This document shows positions 46,916 through 57,400 of a DNA stretch of 64,000 bases, piece by piece (the first letter of the stretch is position 1; each line of letters opens with the position of its first letter). This DNA comes from Hordeum vulgare subsp. vulgare (taxonomy: Eukaryota > Streptophyta > Magnoliopsida > Poales > Poaceae): the NCBI RefSeq assembly GCF_904849725.1, contig NC_058523.1, positions 112,408,189-112,472,188 of the forward strand, written 5' to 3'. The notes beneath the pieces are model-generated. The model was given only the letters and a program-made list of their open reading frames with translations. It was not told the origin of the DNA and did no database searches. Position numbers and translations under genes: made by a program.

Positions 46916-48732
46916 TATTGGAAATATGCCCTAGAGGAAATAACAAATTAGTTTTTATTATATTTACTTGTTCATAATAATTGTTTATTATCCATGCTAG
47001 AATTGTATTGATTGGAAACTCAAATACATGTGTGGGTACATAGACAATACACTGTCCCTAGTGAGCCTCTAAGGACTAGCTCGTTGATCAAAGATGGTAA
47101 AGGTTTCTTGGCTATAGACATGAGTTGTCATTTGATAACGGGATCACATCCTTAGGAGAATGATGTGATGGACAAGACCCAAACTATGAATGTAGCATAT
47201 GAGCGTGTGAGTTTATTGCTACTGTTTTCTGCATGTCAAGTATGTGTTCCTATGACCATGAGATCATGCAAATCCCGGACACTGGAGGAATCGCCTTGTG
47301 TGTATCAAACGTCACAACGTAACTGGGTATCTATAAAGGTGATCTGCACGTATCTTCGAAGGTGTCTGTTGGGTTGGCATGGATCAAGACTGGGATTTGT
47401 CACTCCGTATGACGAAGAGGTATCTTGGGGCCCACTCGGTAATAAAACATCACAAAGCCTTGCAAGAAATGTGACTAAGGAGTTAGTCACAGGATTTTGA
47501 ACCATGGAACGATTAAAGAGACTTGCTGGTAACGAGATTGAACTAGGTATGGAGATACCGACGATCGAATCTCGGGCAAGTAACATACCGATGGACAAAG
47601 GGAATAGTATACGAGATTAACTGAATCCTTGACATAGAGGTTCGACTAACAAAGATATTTGTAGAATATGTAGGAACCAATATGGGCATCTAGGTCCCGC
47701 TATTGGTTATTGACCGGAGAGTGTCTCGGTCATGTCTGCATAGTTCTCGAACCCACAGGGTGTGCATGCTTAAAGTTCGGTGATGTTTCGATATAGTTGA
47801 GTTATGTATGTTGGTGACAGAAAGTTGTTCGAATTCCCGGATGAGATCCCGGACGTCACGAGGAGCTTCGGAATGGTCCAGAGGTAAAGATTGATATATG
47901 GGAAAGTTGTATTTGGCTTCCGGAAATATTTTGGACATTACCGATAAAGTACCGGGAGTGACGAATGGGATCCGAGGTTTCACCCCGGGGGGTGGGAACC
48001 CACCCGGAGGGGGACCAAGTAGGCCTAAAGGTGGCGCACCAGCCCCTACTGGGCTGGTGCGGCCAACCCAATAAGGCCTATTTCGGCCAAGTGCAAAAGA
48101 AAGGGAAGGAGGAGACCAACTAGGAAGGGGAGTCCTCCTCCACCAAACTGAATTGGAGGAGGACTCTCCCCCTAGCTTCGGCCGAACCTCTCCTCCTTGG
48201 AGGAGGGGCCAAGGCAGCCCACATCCCTCTTCCTCCTATATATAGTGGATGTTTTGAGGGCAACACAAACCTGAAAAGGCACGTGCTGCCCTCTCTTCCA
48301 TAGATTGTCTCCTTCGTCTAGATTAGTCCGACATAGCTTGGCGAAGCCCTGCTGGATTAGTTCACTACCACCACCACCATGCTGTCGTGCTAGCGGAGAA
48401 CTCATCTACCTCTCTGCCCCTCTTGCTGGATCAAGAAGGCGGAGATTGTCATCGAGTTGTACGTGTGCTGGACGCGGAGGTGTCGTCCGTTCGACACTAG
48501 ATCGGGATGGATCCTGATGGAATCACGGGACGGATCGTGATGAGATCAAGGGACGGACTGTGATTTGGATAGCGAAGATGTTCGACTACATTAACCGCGT
48601 TATATACGCTTTCTCTTAGTGATCTACAAGGGTATGTGGATCCGATCTCTCCTCTCGTAGATGGTCATCACCATGGATAGATCTTATGTGTGCGTAGGAT
48701 TTTTTTTGTTTCCCATGCAACGTTCTCCAACA
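46916..48732 (+). repeat. Old Angela/WIS-type 3' LTR
   Basis: An LTR of 1,817 bp with the family layout, starting TATTGGAAATATGCC (the normal TGTTGG is mutated) and ending TTCTCCAACA. It is much more diverged than the LTRs on the left, matching the poor state of its pol. A TATA-like CCTATATATAG lies near 48236-48246. CTTTA (48733-48737) would be the right target duplication. Confidence 0.85.
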
Positions 48733-50753
48733 CTTTAGTGCTGCCACACTCAGCATACGTGGTAATGACATCCATGAGGTCTTCCATATCTTGAATCGTT
48801 CGCTTGATGCGTCCAAGCTTCTGAACAAGTGGTTGGAAGTGACAATTTTCTCCAAAATCAAAACAGCTTGGGCAGCTGTGATACTGTCAAATGAGTGGAT
48901 GATTTCTGCGACCCATCAAGTCCAGTGGTGAGCCGACTCATCCGGACGTTGTACACAGTGCTATAAGTCAACAATCGTTATTGGTCTCTTGCAAGTACCT
49001 TGGAAATTCTTGATCAAACGTTCCTTCAACTCTGATCGAGAGTTAATGGAATTCCGGGGGGGGGGGGGGGTGTTAGGTTTTTCAACCATGTACGAGCCGG
49101 TCCTTCCAACATCATGGTCAAGTACTTAGCGCATACGGCATCGCTAACATCAAGCATGTCCATAGCCAGCTCATAACTTTAAACCCACGCCGCCGACTCG
49201 ATATTAGTCGTGTAATTACGAACCTTGCGAGGACCCTTAAAAGGTTTTGCATACACTCGATGCATAGAGCTGGAGATAGGCATGGGACTCCAATCGTCCT
49301 GCTGTTTAGACCCGCCGTCAAAGAGTCAGGACGGGTCACAGAGGGTGGTACTTGACCCGTCGCCGCCGCCGCTACTTCTGCTTCTCGCAAGGCTTGAGCC
49401 ACGTCCACAATTGCTTGGGCATACGAAACCACATGCCGGTTTGGAGAATTCCGAGGTTGTTGCCTGCGACCACTACTAGACACCGCTGGTGAATCGTGGT
49501 GACTCTTACTATGGCTTGCATAAGGTGTAGAATGAACCCGGTCTCAACTATAGGAATATTGTGCCTGTTGGGTGACTACTATTTTCAACATATCGATGGG
49601 TTCCTGACTTCAACTTCAATTGGGGTATTTCGAGTAATCGAAAGGGCTTCAAGGTGTTGATTCGCCGCCATCATATTTTCCACCGGGTTAGAGAAGTGAC
49701 CCACCAACATGTGGAAACAACACATTGATGTCTGAGCCAACGGTGTTTGAGCCGTGTGAGGCCTGTGAGCTGGCTGGTGGGGTTGTTCCCTTGAGGTTGC
49801 TCGGTCCCTGGCGTGCGTAGTGGAGTATAGAACAATCGGACTGGCTGAAGGTTAAGAGGCTGGCGAATCTCATGTCTCCTCGGGTGAACAACTTCTGAGA
49901 CATATTGGCAGAGTCCCAGCTGCCATGCATGTGCTTTTAAATGCTTAGTCTCACCACGAATGTGGGCTTGTAACTCTGCCATGCAAATGTTTTGAGCATC
50001 AATCTCTCCCTGGATCTTGGTCATCTCAACTTGGAGCTTAGTAAGCTCCGTGTTGCGCTCCTCCTAGTTTTCTGGTGTAACCGGTGATGCTAGAAGGTTT
50101 GTCATCTCTATCATCAAGTCCGCCAAAGCTTGAGCCGATGTCTTGTCTATCACGGCTGCTCCGGTGATGGTGGAATTAGGCGTCATAGTGGTCCTTGACA
50201 TGTAGACGACGAATTGGCGTGGTGGTTTGATAAACTCGAGATCATCTACGTAGTCCCCAAGCCTCCCATCGAAAAGTGGGCAGATTGACTCGGTGTCACC
50301 AATCGATGACTCACCGCCAGAGTTTACAAGGGTATACCCGTAGGTCATGGAGTTATACGCAAGTTCAACCCCCTGAGTAAAACCAACGAAGGCGTGCTTC
50401 CGACCGGTTTGAACACGGCCGGATTGCTTGCGCCGAGCCGGCTCAACAATGTCAGTGCAGTTGTCCGGCTCGGGTCCTGACGCGTGGATCTTGCCGATGA
50501 ACACGTGGATCTTGCCGAAAGGGACCCGGTAACCATACTCGATTGAGTCGGCCTCGGGACCCGAGTCTAAGTAGTTAATGTAAAGCTTACCATGACAACT
50601 CTTGGTCATCTCTCCGGTCATGTATCCCTCGATCCCTCGAAGAGCCCCCTTCAATAACTCAACTCCACCGTGCGCTATCCTCACGGTGGGTGCCAACTTT
50701 CGTGGTCTTCTCACGTCAGATGTCCTTGTGAAAGGACTTAGGTGTGAGGCCAT
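48733..50753 (-). pseudogene. Gypsy gag, minus strand, decayed
   Basis: Minus-strand gag of a gypsy element, from the likely ATG at 50753-50751 (MASHLSPFTRTSDVRRPRKL). It is open to a stop at 50066-50064, after which the same frame goes on (EERNTELTKLQVEMTKIQGEIDAQ), so that stop is a mutation. Below this come damaged segments and a clear retrotransposon gag core near 49030-48830 (ELKERLIKNFQGT…, then VQRPDESAHHW and EIIHSFDSITAAQAVLILE). A 15-base G run interrupts it near 49056-49070. The old copia element ends at 48732 and cuts off the rest. Confidence 0.75.
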
Positions 50754-50781
50754 CGATACTAGGTGGCGACTTGAGCGGGGT

Positions 50782-51216
50782 TGATCAGAATCGAGAGACG
50801 CGAGTTTACCCAGGTTCGGCCCCTCCGATGGTGGTAAAAGCATATGTCCTGCTTTTTGTGCTTATTGATTATCAACTCGATTACAAGGGTGCGTAATCTC
50901 AAACCTATCTCCCAAGTCTTTCTTAACTTGTCCTCTCCACCTCAGGGGCTCCACTTTATATATACAGGCAGAGGCCCTGAGATTACAATAGAGTCCGAGT
51001 CGCATTAGAACCCGTGCCTTATTCTACTTCCTACTAACTTGGGCGAGGGAGAATCTCCATGTTTCCCTTCGTGAGTCGGGCTGCCATGCGATGGGCCTTG
51101 AGCCGGCCTCATGGTGAGCCGCCCCTTGGGCCTTCGCATCTAGGGCCTCGTGCCCAAGTTATAGCCCGGGCGGGTTATCCCCATGGCGATTTAACCCATG
51201 GGGTATATCCCCAACA
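50782..51216 (-). repeat. Short gypsy 5' LTR, minus strand
   Basis: On the minus strand it starts TGTTGGGGATATACCCC at 51216 and ends GATTCTGATCA at 50782, 435 bp with TG...CA ends. A TATA-like TATATATAAAG on the minus strand lies near 50953-50963. The gag ATG lies 28 bp beyond the LTR end, so there is almost no leader. Confidence 0.72.
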
Positions 51217-51523
51217 GAATCCATGCCTCTGCACTTTTGGAATTTCTTCCCGTGTCGTCTCTCTCTCACGGACGTGACTTGTGAAGCTCGATCGCTCTCT
51301 TCCTCGAGCTTCAAGTCACTTGTCCAACCTCATGCACCGTTGTGTGCCTCCCCCGGCCTTCTGCCCCTGCCCCTCCCCTTTGTTGCCATTTGGAAACAAG
51401 GTTTGTGGATATTTCCCCTTATGAAGGAGCGGGGGGGGGGGGGGGGGGTCCCGTGTGTCCTCTCAGAATCCCCTCACAGGCTTGCTTTCGTGGGTTTTAA
51501 ATCCCTCATAACCAAATGAGCCC
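51217..51523. mobile_element. Possible right end of a Tourist-like element
   Basis: The segment ends AACCAAATGAGCCC followed by TAA (51524-51526); reverse-complemented this is GGGCTCATTTGGTT, a Tourist-like terminus with a TAA target site. The left end is not visible and may have been displaced by the gypsy element that ends at 51216. An 18-base G run lies at 51431-51448. No coding sequence is apparent. Confidence 0.35.
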
Positions 51524-52729
51524 TAACTATGATGCATTTTTATGGCAGTTGCATATTTTGGCCCCGGGTTTCCAACAAATATAGAGTAGCCGCAAGAGCG
51601 GCGCAAAAAAAATGCAATAGCCACATAGTTGGTGCACAACAAACCCTCAGTCATATGTAACCCCCACGTGAAACTTCATCCCCACTGGTGTGAGCAGGCA
51701 CACATGCTGTCTTGCACTCTAGTTGCTCTAGTAAACTTTCCTCAAACAGAAAGTTGCTCTAAATGGCTTCATTTGTTGAAATATTGATTAGTTGTCGTCT
51801 AAATATATTCATTTTTGCACATCAGTAGTAAAAATAAGTTATCCTCTTTCTTGAAAGATTAGCGTTAGAAAGGCACGAGGAATATCGTAACCCGTTTGAA
51901 AACCACATAAAACCCTCTTTATAAAAGTGATGAAATATCAAGCCATCTCCCACCATCCAAATTCTTAGGAACCACTCGAATCACATATTCAAACCGATGC
52001 AAACCTTGTAAGCTTGCTAGAAAAATACCAAAAAAAGACAACAAGGGAGCATGATTTGTATCTCATTGCCTCGTCGACGCGATCACGTGTGCATCGATGA
52101 TTCTTGCCGCAAACACTTTCTCACCCTCAATCGTTGGATAGGTTAGGGAGCGAGCATGGCGAAGATTCGTTAAAAAGAGCCACGGGCCGCTGAGCAGGAA
52201 GGGGAGGAAAAAGAGTGAAGCCCGCTTCTTCGTTGGTTGGAGAAAAACCTTAGCCTACAATGTCTCCTTGTCGTCCTCCACCGTGGCGGCTGCTATGGGG
52301 CCACACGGCCATGGACGCACGCGAGAGAAGGGCACAACAGGCGAGGGTGGACCTCACACATGGGCAACATCGACCCCTTGCGATCGCATGGTATGAGACG
52401 GAGCGTCCACGGCGACACAGGAGCCACATGGGCATGTACGAGCGAGACAAGAAGGTGAGGACGAGCGAAGACCGGCGCGGAGAATGAAGCTTCTGGAATG
52501 GGCAACAACTCTTCTCTCCCATCCCGAGCTAGTCAAAGAGGAGCGAATGTTTGTTATAAATGTTTCATGATTTAATCTGAGTCATCCAACGGTTATTGTT
52601 GCGTTGGCAGTAGGGAGGTAATAAGAGAACGTTCTCCGATTGAAGTTTTGCTTCCAAAACTATCTATCTACTATTAACTACACTATGCTCCCTAGTTTCT
52701 AAGGTCTCACAGTCAATTAAGCTCTCCAA
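51524..52729. other. Intergenic sequence, no gene seen
   Basis: About 1.2 kb with no supported gene. It includes a moderately GC-rich stretch (52230-52500) in which short ORFs are open in several frames at once, which suggests composition, not coding. No repeat or transposon end was identified. Confidence 0.5.
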
Positions 52730-54035
52730 TTTAGAATTGCTTATCCGATTTTGAGCGGGTCAACAATTCTTCAAGAAATTATCTCATTCAGTTCTACTAA
52801 TTCACCATGCTCGATGTTGAAGCTCTCCTGTTCGATTGAGGTATTCAATTTTTGAATTGGTTCACATTTTGACCGGGTAAATGAATTTTTAAATCAATCG
52901 ACATCAACTCGTCTATAAGAACATATCAACTAGCGCACCCTTGCATCACCTAGAAAAACGCCAACATGTGATATTGTAGTACCAAAATACTTCCTAGCGC
53001 CATCACAGTTGAAGAAATTTTATACACATAAATATGAACTGATTAGCAGATAACATAAAATCACACCACAAAAGGCCCACCCAAAAAGCGCAATAAAAAA
53101 ACACTCTGTCATCTCCCCAGTCGCAAAATCAAACATTCCCTCACTTTCAAACTATAAGATGCATTAGTATTTTAAAAAGTTACTTTTAAAAACTTTGACC
53201 AAGTCCAGAACCAAAAATATCGCAACCATAATACTAATTACACTTAACTAAAAAAATGAAAAATCATTTCATATAAATATAATAATATCGATTTGATATC
53301 TTGGACATTGGTGTATTTCTCTATGAATCTGGTCAAACTTAAAGAAGTTTGACTTTTCAAAGAACCATCGCCATAAAATTTGAAACAAAGAAAGTTAAAA
53401 TATATATGAAAACCCAACAATACCAATAGCACAACAAAGCTTGACCAACCGTTCTAATAAATATTGTAGGTTCCCTAATTTTAGAGATATGTCATTCAAT
53501 TTTGGATTTGGTTCATGATTTTGACTAAGTAAATTGTTTTGATTAAATATGCCATGTTCCATAATTTTGGAGATCTCTCATTCAATCGAGGTGTTTCAAT
53601 TTCAAATTTGGTCCATGATTTTATTCGGGTCAAGAATTTTGATTGTGGTTATTTTGAATTTGATTCATAGTTTTATTCAATTGATGTGTTCAATTTTGGA
53701 TATGGTTCACAATTTTGAATGGGTCAACAATTTTAATTGATGCATCCAATTTTAAATTTGTTTTATGATTTTGACCGAATGATTTTTCAAATCGACCGGC
53801 AACAACCGACCTATTAAAACATAGAAGTTTCTCGCACCTTCTCATTACCTAACAAAAAAGACTCGTCAACATGTGAAACTGTAGCATCAATGTATTACAT
53901 TCGATCGCCAATGCGAAAAACCTTTTTGCACCCATATGAATTGATTAGTAGATAACATAAATTCACGGCTCTAGAAAGGGCTCGCATTATAAAAATAAAT
54001 AAACCATACACCGTCATCTCCCGCAGGCGTCAAAC
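52730..54035. repeat. AT-rich degenerate repeats upstream of CLPB3
   Basis: A phrase of the type CAATTTTGGATTTGGTTCATGATTTTGAC recurs with variations at about 52730, 52850, 53495, 53600, 53650, 53695 and 53745, roughly every 50-60 bp in the second cluster. A longer block is also duplicated: about 52868-53120 resembles 53770-54025 (shared TTGACCGGGTAAATG-like start, CAACATGTGA, GATTAGCAGATAACATAAA and CGTCATCTCC). The copies are clearly diverged. No protein is encoded. Confidence 0.6.
53138..53394. mobile_element. Possible degenerate Stowaway/Mariner-like element
   Basis: The ends look weakly inverted: CCCTCACTTTCAAACTATAAGATGC at the left and, reverse-complemented, CTTTGTTTCAAATTTTATGGCG at the right. 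Both recall the Stowaway/Mariner terminus CTCCCTCCGTTCCAAATTA. The interior has TTGACCAAGTCC and GGTCAAACTT blocks in opposite sense. The target TA sites are not clear. Confidence 0.35.
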
Positions 54036-54282
54036 CATTTTTTATGAAATCAACACAAACAACCCAGCAAAGCGTGCACAACTCTTCTAGTTATCAGTTA
54101 AAATTTAAATTTAAATCACATCATTGATTTTGGGATAGATGCAGTACCAGCTTTCAAATCCGAATTCTGCGGTCCATTGACGCCATTTCCCTGAATTAAA
54201 GCATACGCCGTCGATGCTGGAAGTGACGGCCCAGATTAGACGGTAGGCGCGCACAGGCGAGAAGAGGAATCCCGTAGCTCGC

Positions 54283-54312
54283 AGAAGCTTCTCCAATCTT
54301 CCAACATCTTCC
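54283..54312 (+). promoter_or_regulatory. Candidate heat-shock element upstream of CLPB3
   Basis: Five-base modules in phase read aGAAg cTTCt ccaat cTTCc aacat cTTCc: a perfect GAA-nn-TTC pair followed by two gapped TTC modules. This is a gap-type heat-shock element, about 150-180 bp before the ATG. A ClpB gene is expected to be driven by heat-shock factors. The following sequence (54305-54360) is pyrimidine-rich and may already be 5' UTR. Confidence 0.5.
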
Positions 54313-54443
54313 TCCTTCCTCCGCCGCTTCTCTTTTTGTCCTTCTTTCCCCTTCTCCAAGCATCGCCGAACGCCGATCGTCCTCGTCCCACCACAAACAG
54401 CATTGCGCGCGCGCACCCACCCGAATCACTCATTGGTACAGCT

Positions 54444-54452
54444 AAACCCTAA
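54444..54452 (+). promoter_or_regulatory. Telo-box in the CLPB3 5' leader
   Basis: AAACCCTAA within GCTAAACCCTAAACCCTCCC, 12 bp before the ATG. Telo-boxes occur near transcription starts and in leaders of many plant housekeeping genes. Its role here is not shown by the sequence. Confidence 0.4.
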
Positions 54453-54463
54453 ACCCTCCCGTG

Positions 54464-57400
54464 ATGGCACTCTCCGCGGCGTCCAGGCTCTCGCGCGCGG
54501 CGCGGGCCGCCGCCGTGGCCCGCCGCCTGGCAGCCGGCAGCCGCGAGCCCCTCCCGCGAGCACTCGCGCCGCTAGCCGGGGAAACATCCTTCTCCACCGC
54601 CACCAAGGTCAGCAGGCCCTCGTGGTTCGCTCCTCCCATGGCCAGGCTCCCCGCGGGGGGCGGCGGTGGCCTCCTGGTGCCGCCTCGCCGGCTTTTCCAC
54701 TCCACGCCGCCGGCTCGGTACAGCGCCTCGTCCTCGTCCTCGTCACAGGTTGGAATAACTGAACCCGTGCCGTTCGATTTTGCCTGTATTTTTTTTTCTC
54801 TTGGCCACTGAGAATGGCAATTTCAGTCGGCGATGCAGATGTGTGCCCAGTAGCACACTGATATTGCCGAATTCTACTTTGTTTTCTCCATTTTGCGCTA
54901 TTCTCCAGTTAGATTAATATAGTTTTCCTGTGATGTTCTAATCTCAGAGTGCATGTATCAGATGAATTATTTTTCCAAATTGGTGATTATAAACTGATGA
55001 AGGAAACCCGGGGTTCCTTCTCTAGTTCATGAGCTCTCAGCTTTACCCTTAAAATTGGAGCTAATGACTTCGTTAGACTCACTCACTACGTTAATTTGGT
55101 CTTGTGTGTGTATGTGATGTTGAGATCTGAAGCGTAACAGTTGTGTCATGAAAATCAATTGGCCATTCATTGAACAGACATGGTGAATAGCATTATTAAG
55201 TTACTACGAATTGTCATACGTTTATGCATGGTACTCGCGTAGATCACATGTTTTGCTTCGGTACAGCGATTTGGCTATTTTATATTTGGCTCAAGGATCA
55301 TGCACTCTAGTGCGTGTGAGTTTGCTTGTCTGTTCGAACAATGCTTGCATAATGTTCATAGACAGTATTTGTGCTTATGAATAATAGCTAATCCCATCAT
55401 TTTTCTTAATTTTTTGTGATCAAACAGATAACTCCAGGGGACTTCACTGAGATGGCTTGGGAGGGGGTTGCCGGTGCAGTTGATGCAGCGAGATTGTCTA
55501 AACAACAGATTGTGGAATCTGAGCACCTGATGAAAGCCCTTTTGGAGCAGAAGGATGGGTTAGCACGCAGAATATTTTCAAAAGCTGGGATAGACAACAC
55601 ATCAGTCCTGCAAGCTACTGATGATTTTATTGCTAAACAACCAAAGGTTCTGGCACTATTTATGTAGTTATGTTTGATAAGTTGGTATGTGCTCAAAACC
55701 TTAACATCATTATGGGCTCTTGCTTTGGCAGGTTAGTGGTGATACAAGTGGGCCAGTTGTAGGGCAAAGTTTCACATTGGTTTTGGATAAGGCAATGAAG
55801 TACAAAAAAGAGTATGGTGATGAGTTTGTATCAGTTGAGCACATGCTGAGAGCATTCACAGCGGATAAGAGGTTTGGGCAACAGTTGTTCAAAGATCTCC
55901 AGATTGGTGAGAATGAGCTGAAGGAAGCTATCTCTGCTGTACGTGGTAGTCAGCGTGTCACAGATCAGAGTATGTATAATGGATATCATTCAATTTTTGC
56001 TTGTTATCCTTTGCCCAGTTCTTTTTTCCACCATGATTGTGTTAGTTTACCTTTTAGTTCAGAACTTGATTCATCTGATTCTAAATCATTCTATTTATAT
56101 TTGCTAAATTCAGTGGCAGTGCAGTGGTTTCAGTCAAATGGGGCATGGGAATAAAACTTAATTCTTATAATAAAACTTATATAGGGTATGTTGGTATTTT
56201 TGAAATATTAGGGAAATGTACCACCAGAAATGCTGTTGTCTTGCATGATATTCCAATCTGAGGATTCCTATGAAGTAACGTTTTGATGTTTGTACTGGTG
56301 ATTTTATGATCCAGGCAAGAGCTAACTAACAAATGCACCATATGACATATCTTAACTGTCAGAAATTCCGTTGTCTTATATTATATTATATTCCTATCCC
56401 AGGATTGTTGCAAGTAATAATTCTTACTTTTATGTTTATATATATGGGGGATTTTATGACTCATGCAAGAGCCAACTAATAAATCTACCATCTTGCCATA
56501 TCTTGTATCTAATTGTGAGTTATGTTTCAAATTTCATAGCCGACGAAAGAAAATAAGCATACATTTGAGATTTGACAGTAATACGGATTCTACTAATATA
56601 AGTGTATCCATTGGATGTGGCCACTTTGAACTGATATGTGTCTGAATATCATAATCTTAGTGTCTCGTTAACTAAACATTCTTCTTTTCAGATGTTCAAG
56701 TAGACTAGTCATGATACCTTTTCTAGAAAAAAGAATTAATGTTTTGATAGCACGACTGCTCCTCATGCTTATACATCATAATGAAGGATTGTTTTCTCTT
56801 GTAATTTGGTGTGATAACAATGCAGTTGGTTATTTCTATTGCCAGATCCAGAAGGGAAGTTCCAAGCTCTAGAGAAGTATGGTATTGACATGACAGAATT
56901 AGCTCGACGTGGAAAACTTGATCCTGTTATAGGACGTGATGATGAAGTTCGCCGATGCATTCAAATCCTTTGTAGAAGAACTAAGAATAATCCTGTAATT
57001 ATTGGCGAGCCAGGAGTTGGCAAAACTGCGATTGCTGAAGGGTGATTACTTGTTCTTCTCATATTTTTCTTTATTTTGTAGAGAATGCAGAATGTGTAGT
57101 TTGCAACGCGTAATTTGCTTACTTTTAGATCTTCTGTCGCGTACCTACAACTTAACATATTCTGGAGACGCATTGAAAAGTTGCTTTGCATTTGTTGCAT
57201 GCAGATTGGCTCAGCGCATTGTGCGGGGAGATGTTCCTGAGCCTTTACAAAATAGAAAGGTATATTTTTCTTAGTTTTACCTGAAAATGTATATTTAATT
57301 TTACCTCTCCAGGGTGGAAACCTTGTGCTTTTATGATTGTATGTATGTCTTTCTCCAAATCATGTCATTGTCTAGGATGGCAGTGTTCCATTTGTTTCTT

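Noticed and set aside
52237..52536. Several overlapping short ORFs on both strands
   Set aside because: Open frames in four registers at once with no recognisable domain point to base composition.
54442..54705. Minus-strand ORF opposite CLPB3 exon 1
   Set aside because: It is a GC-driven shadow of the presequence exon, with no start context or known domain.
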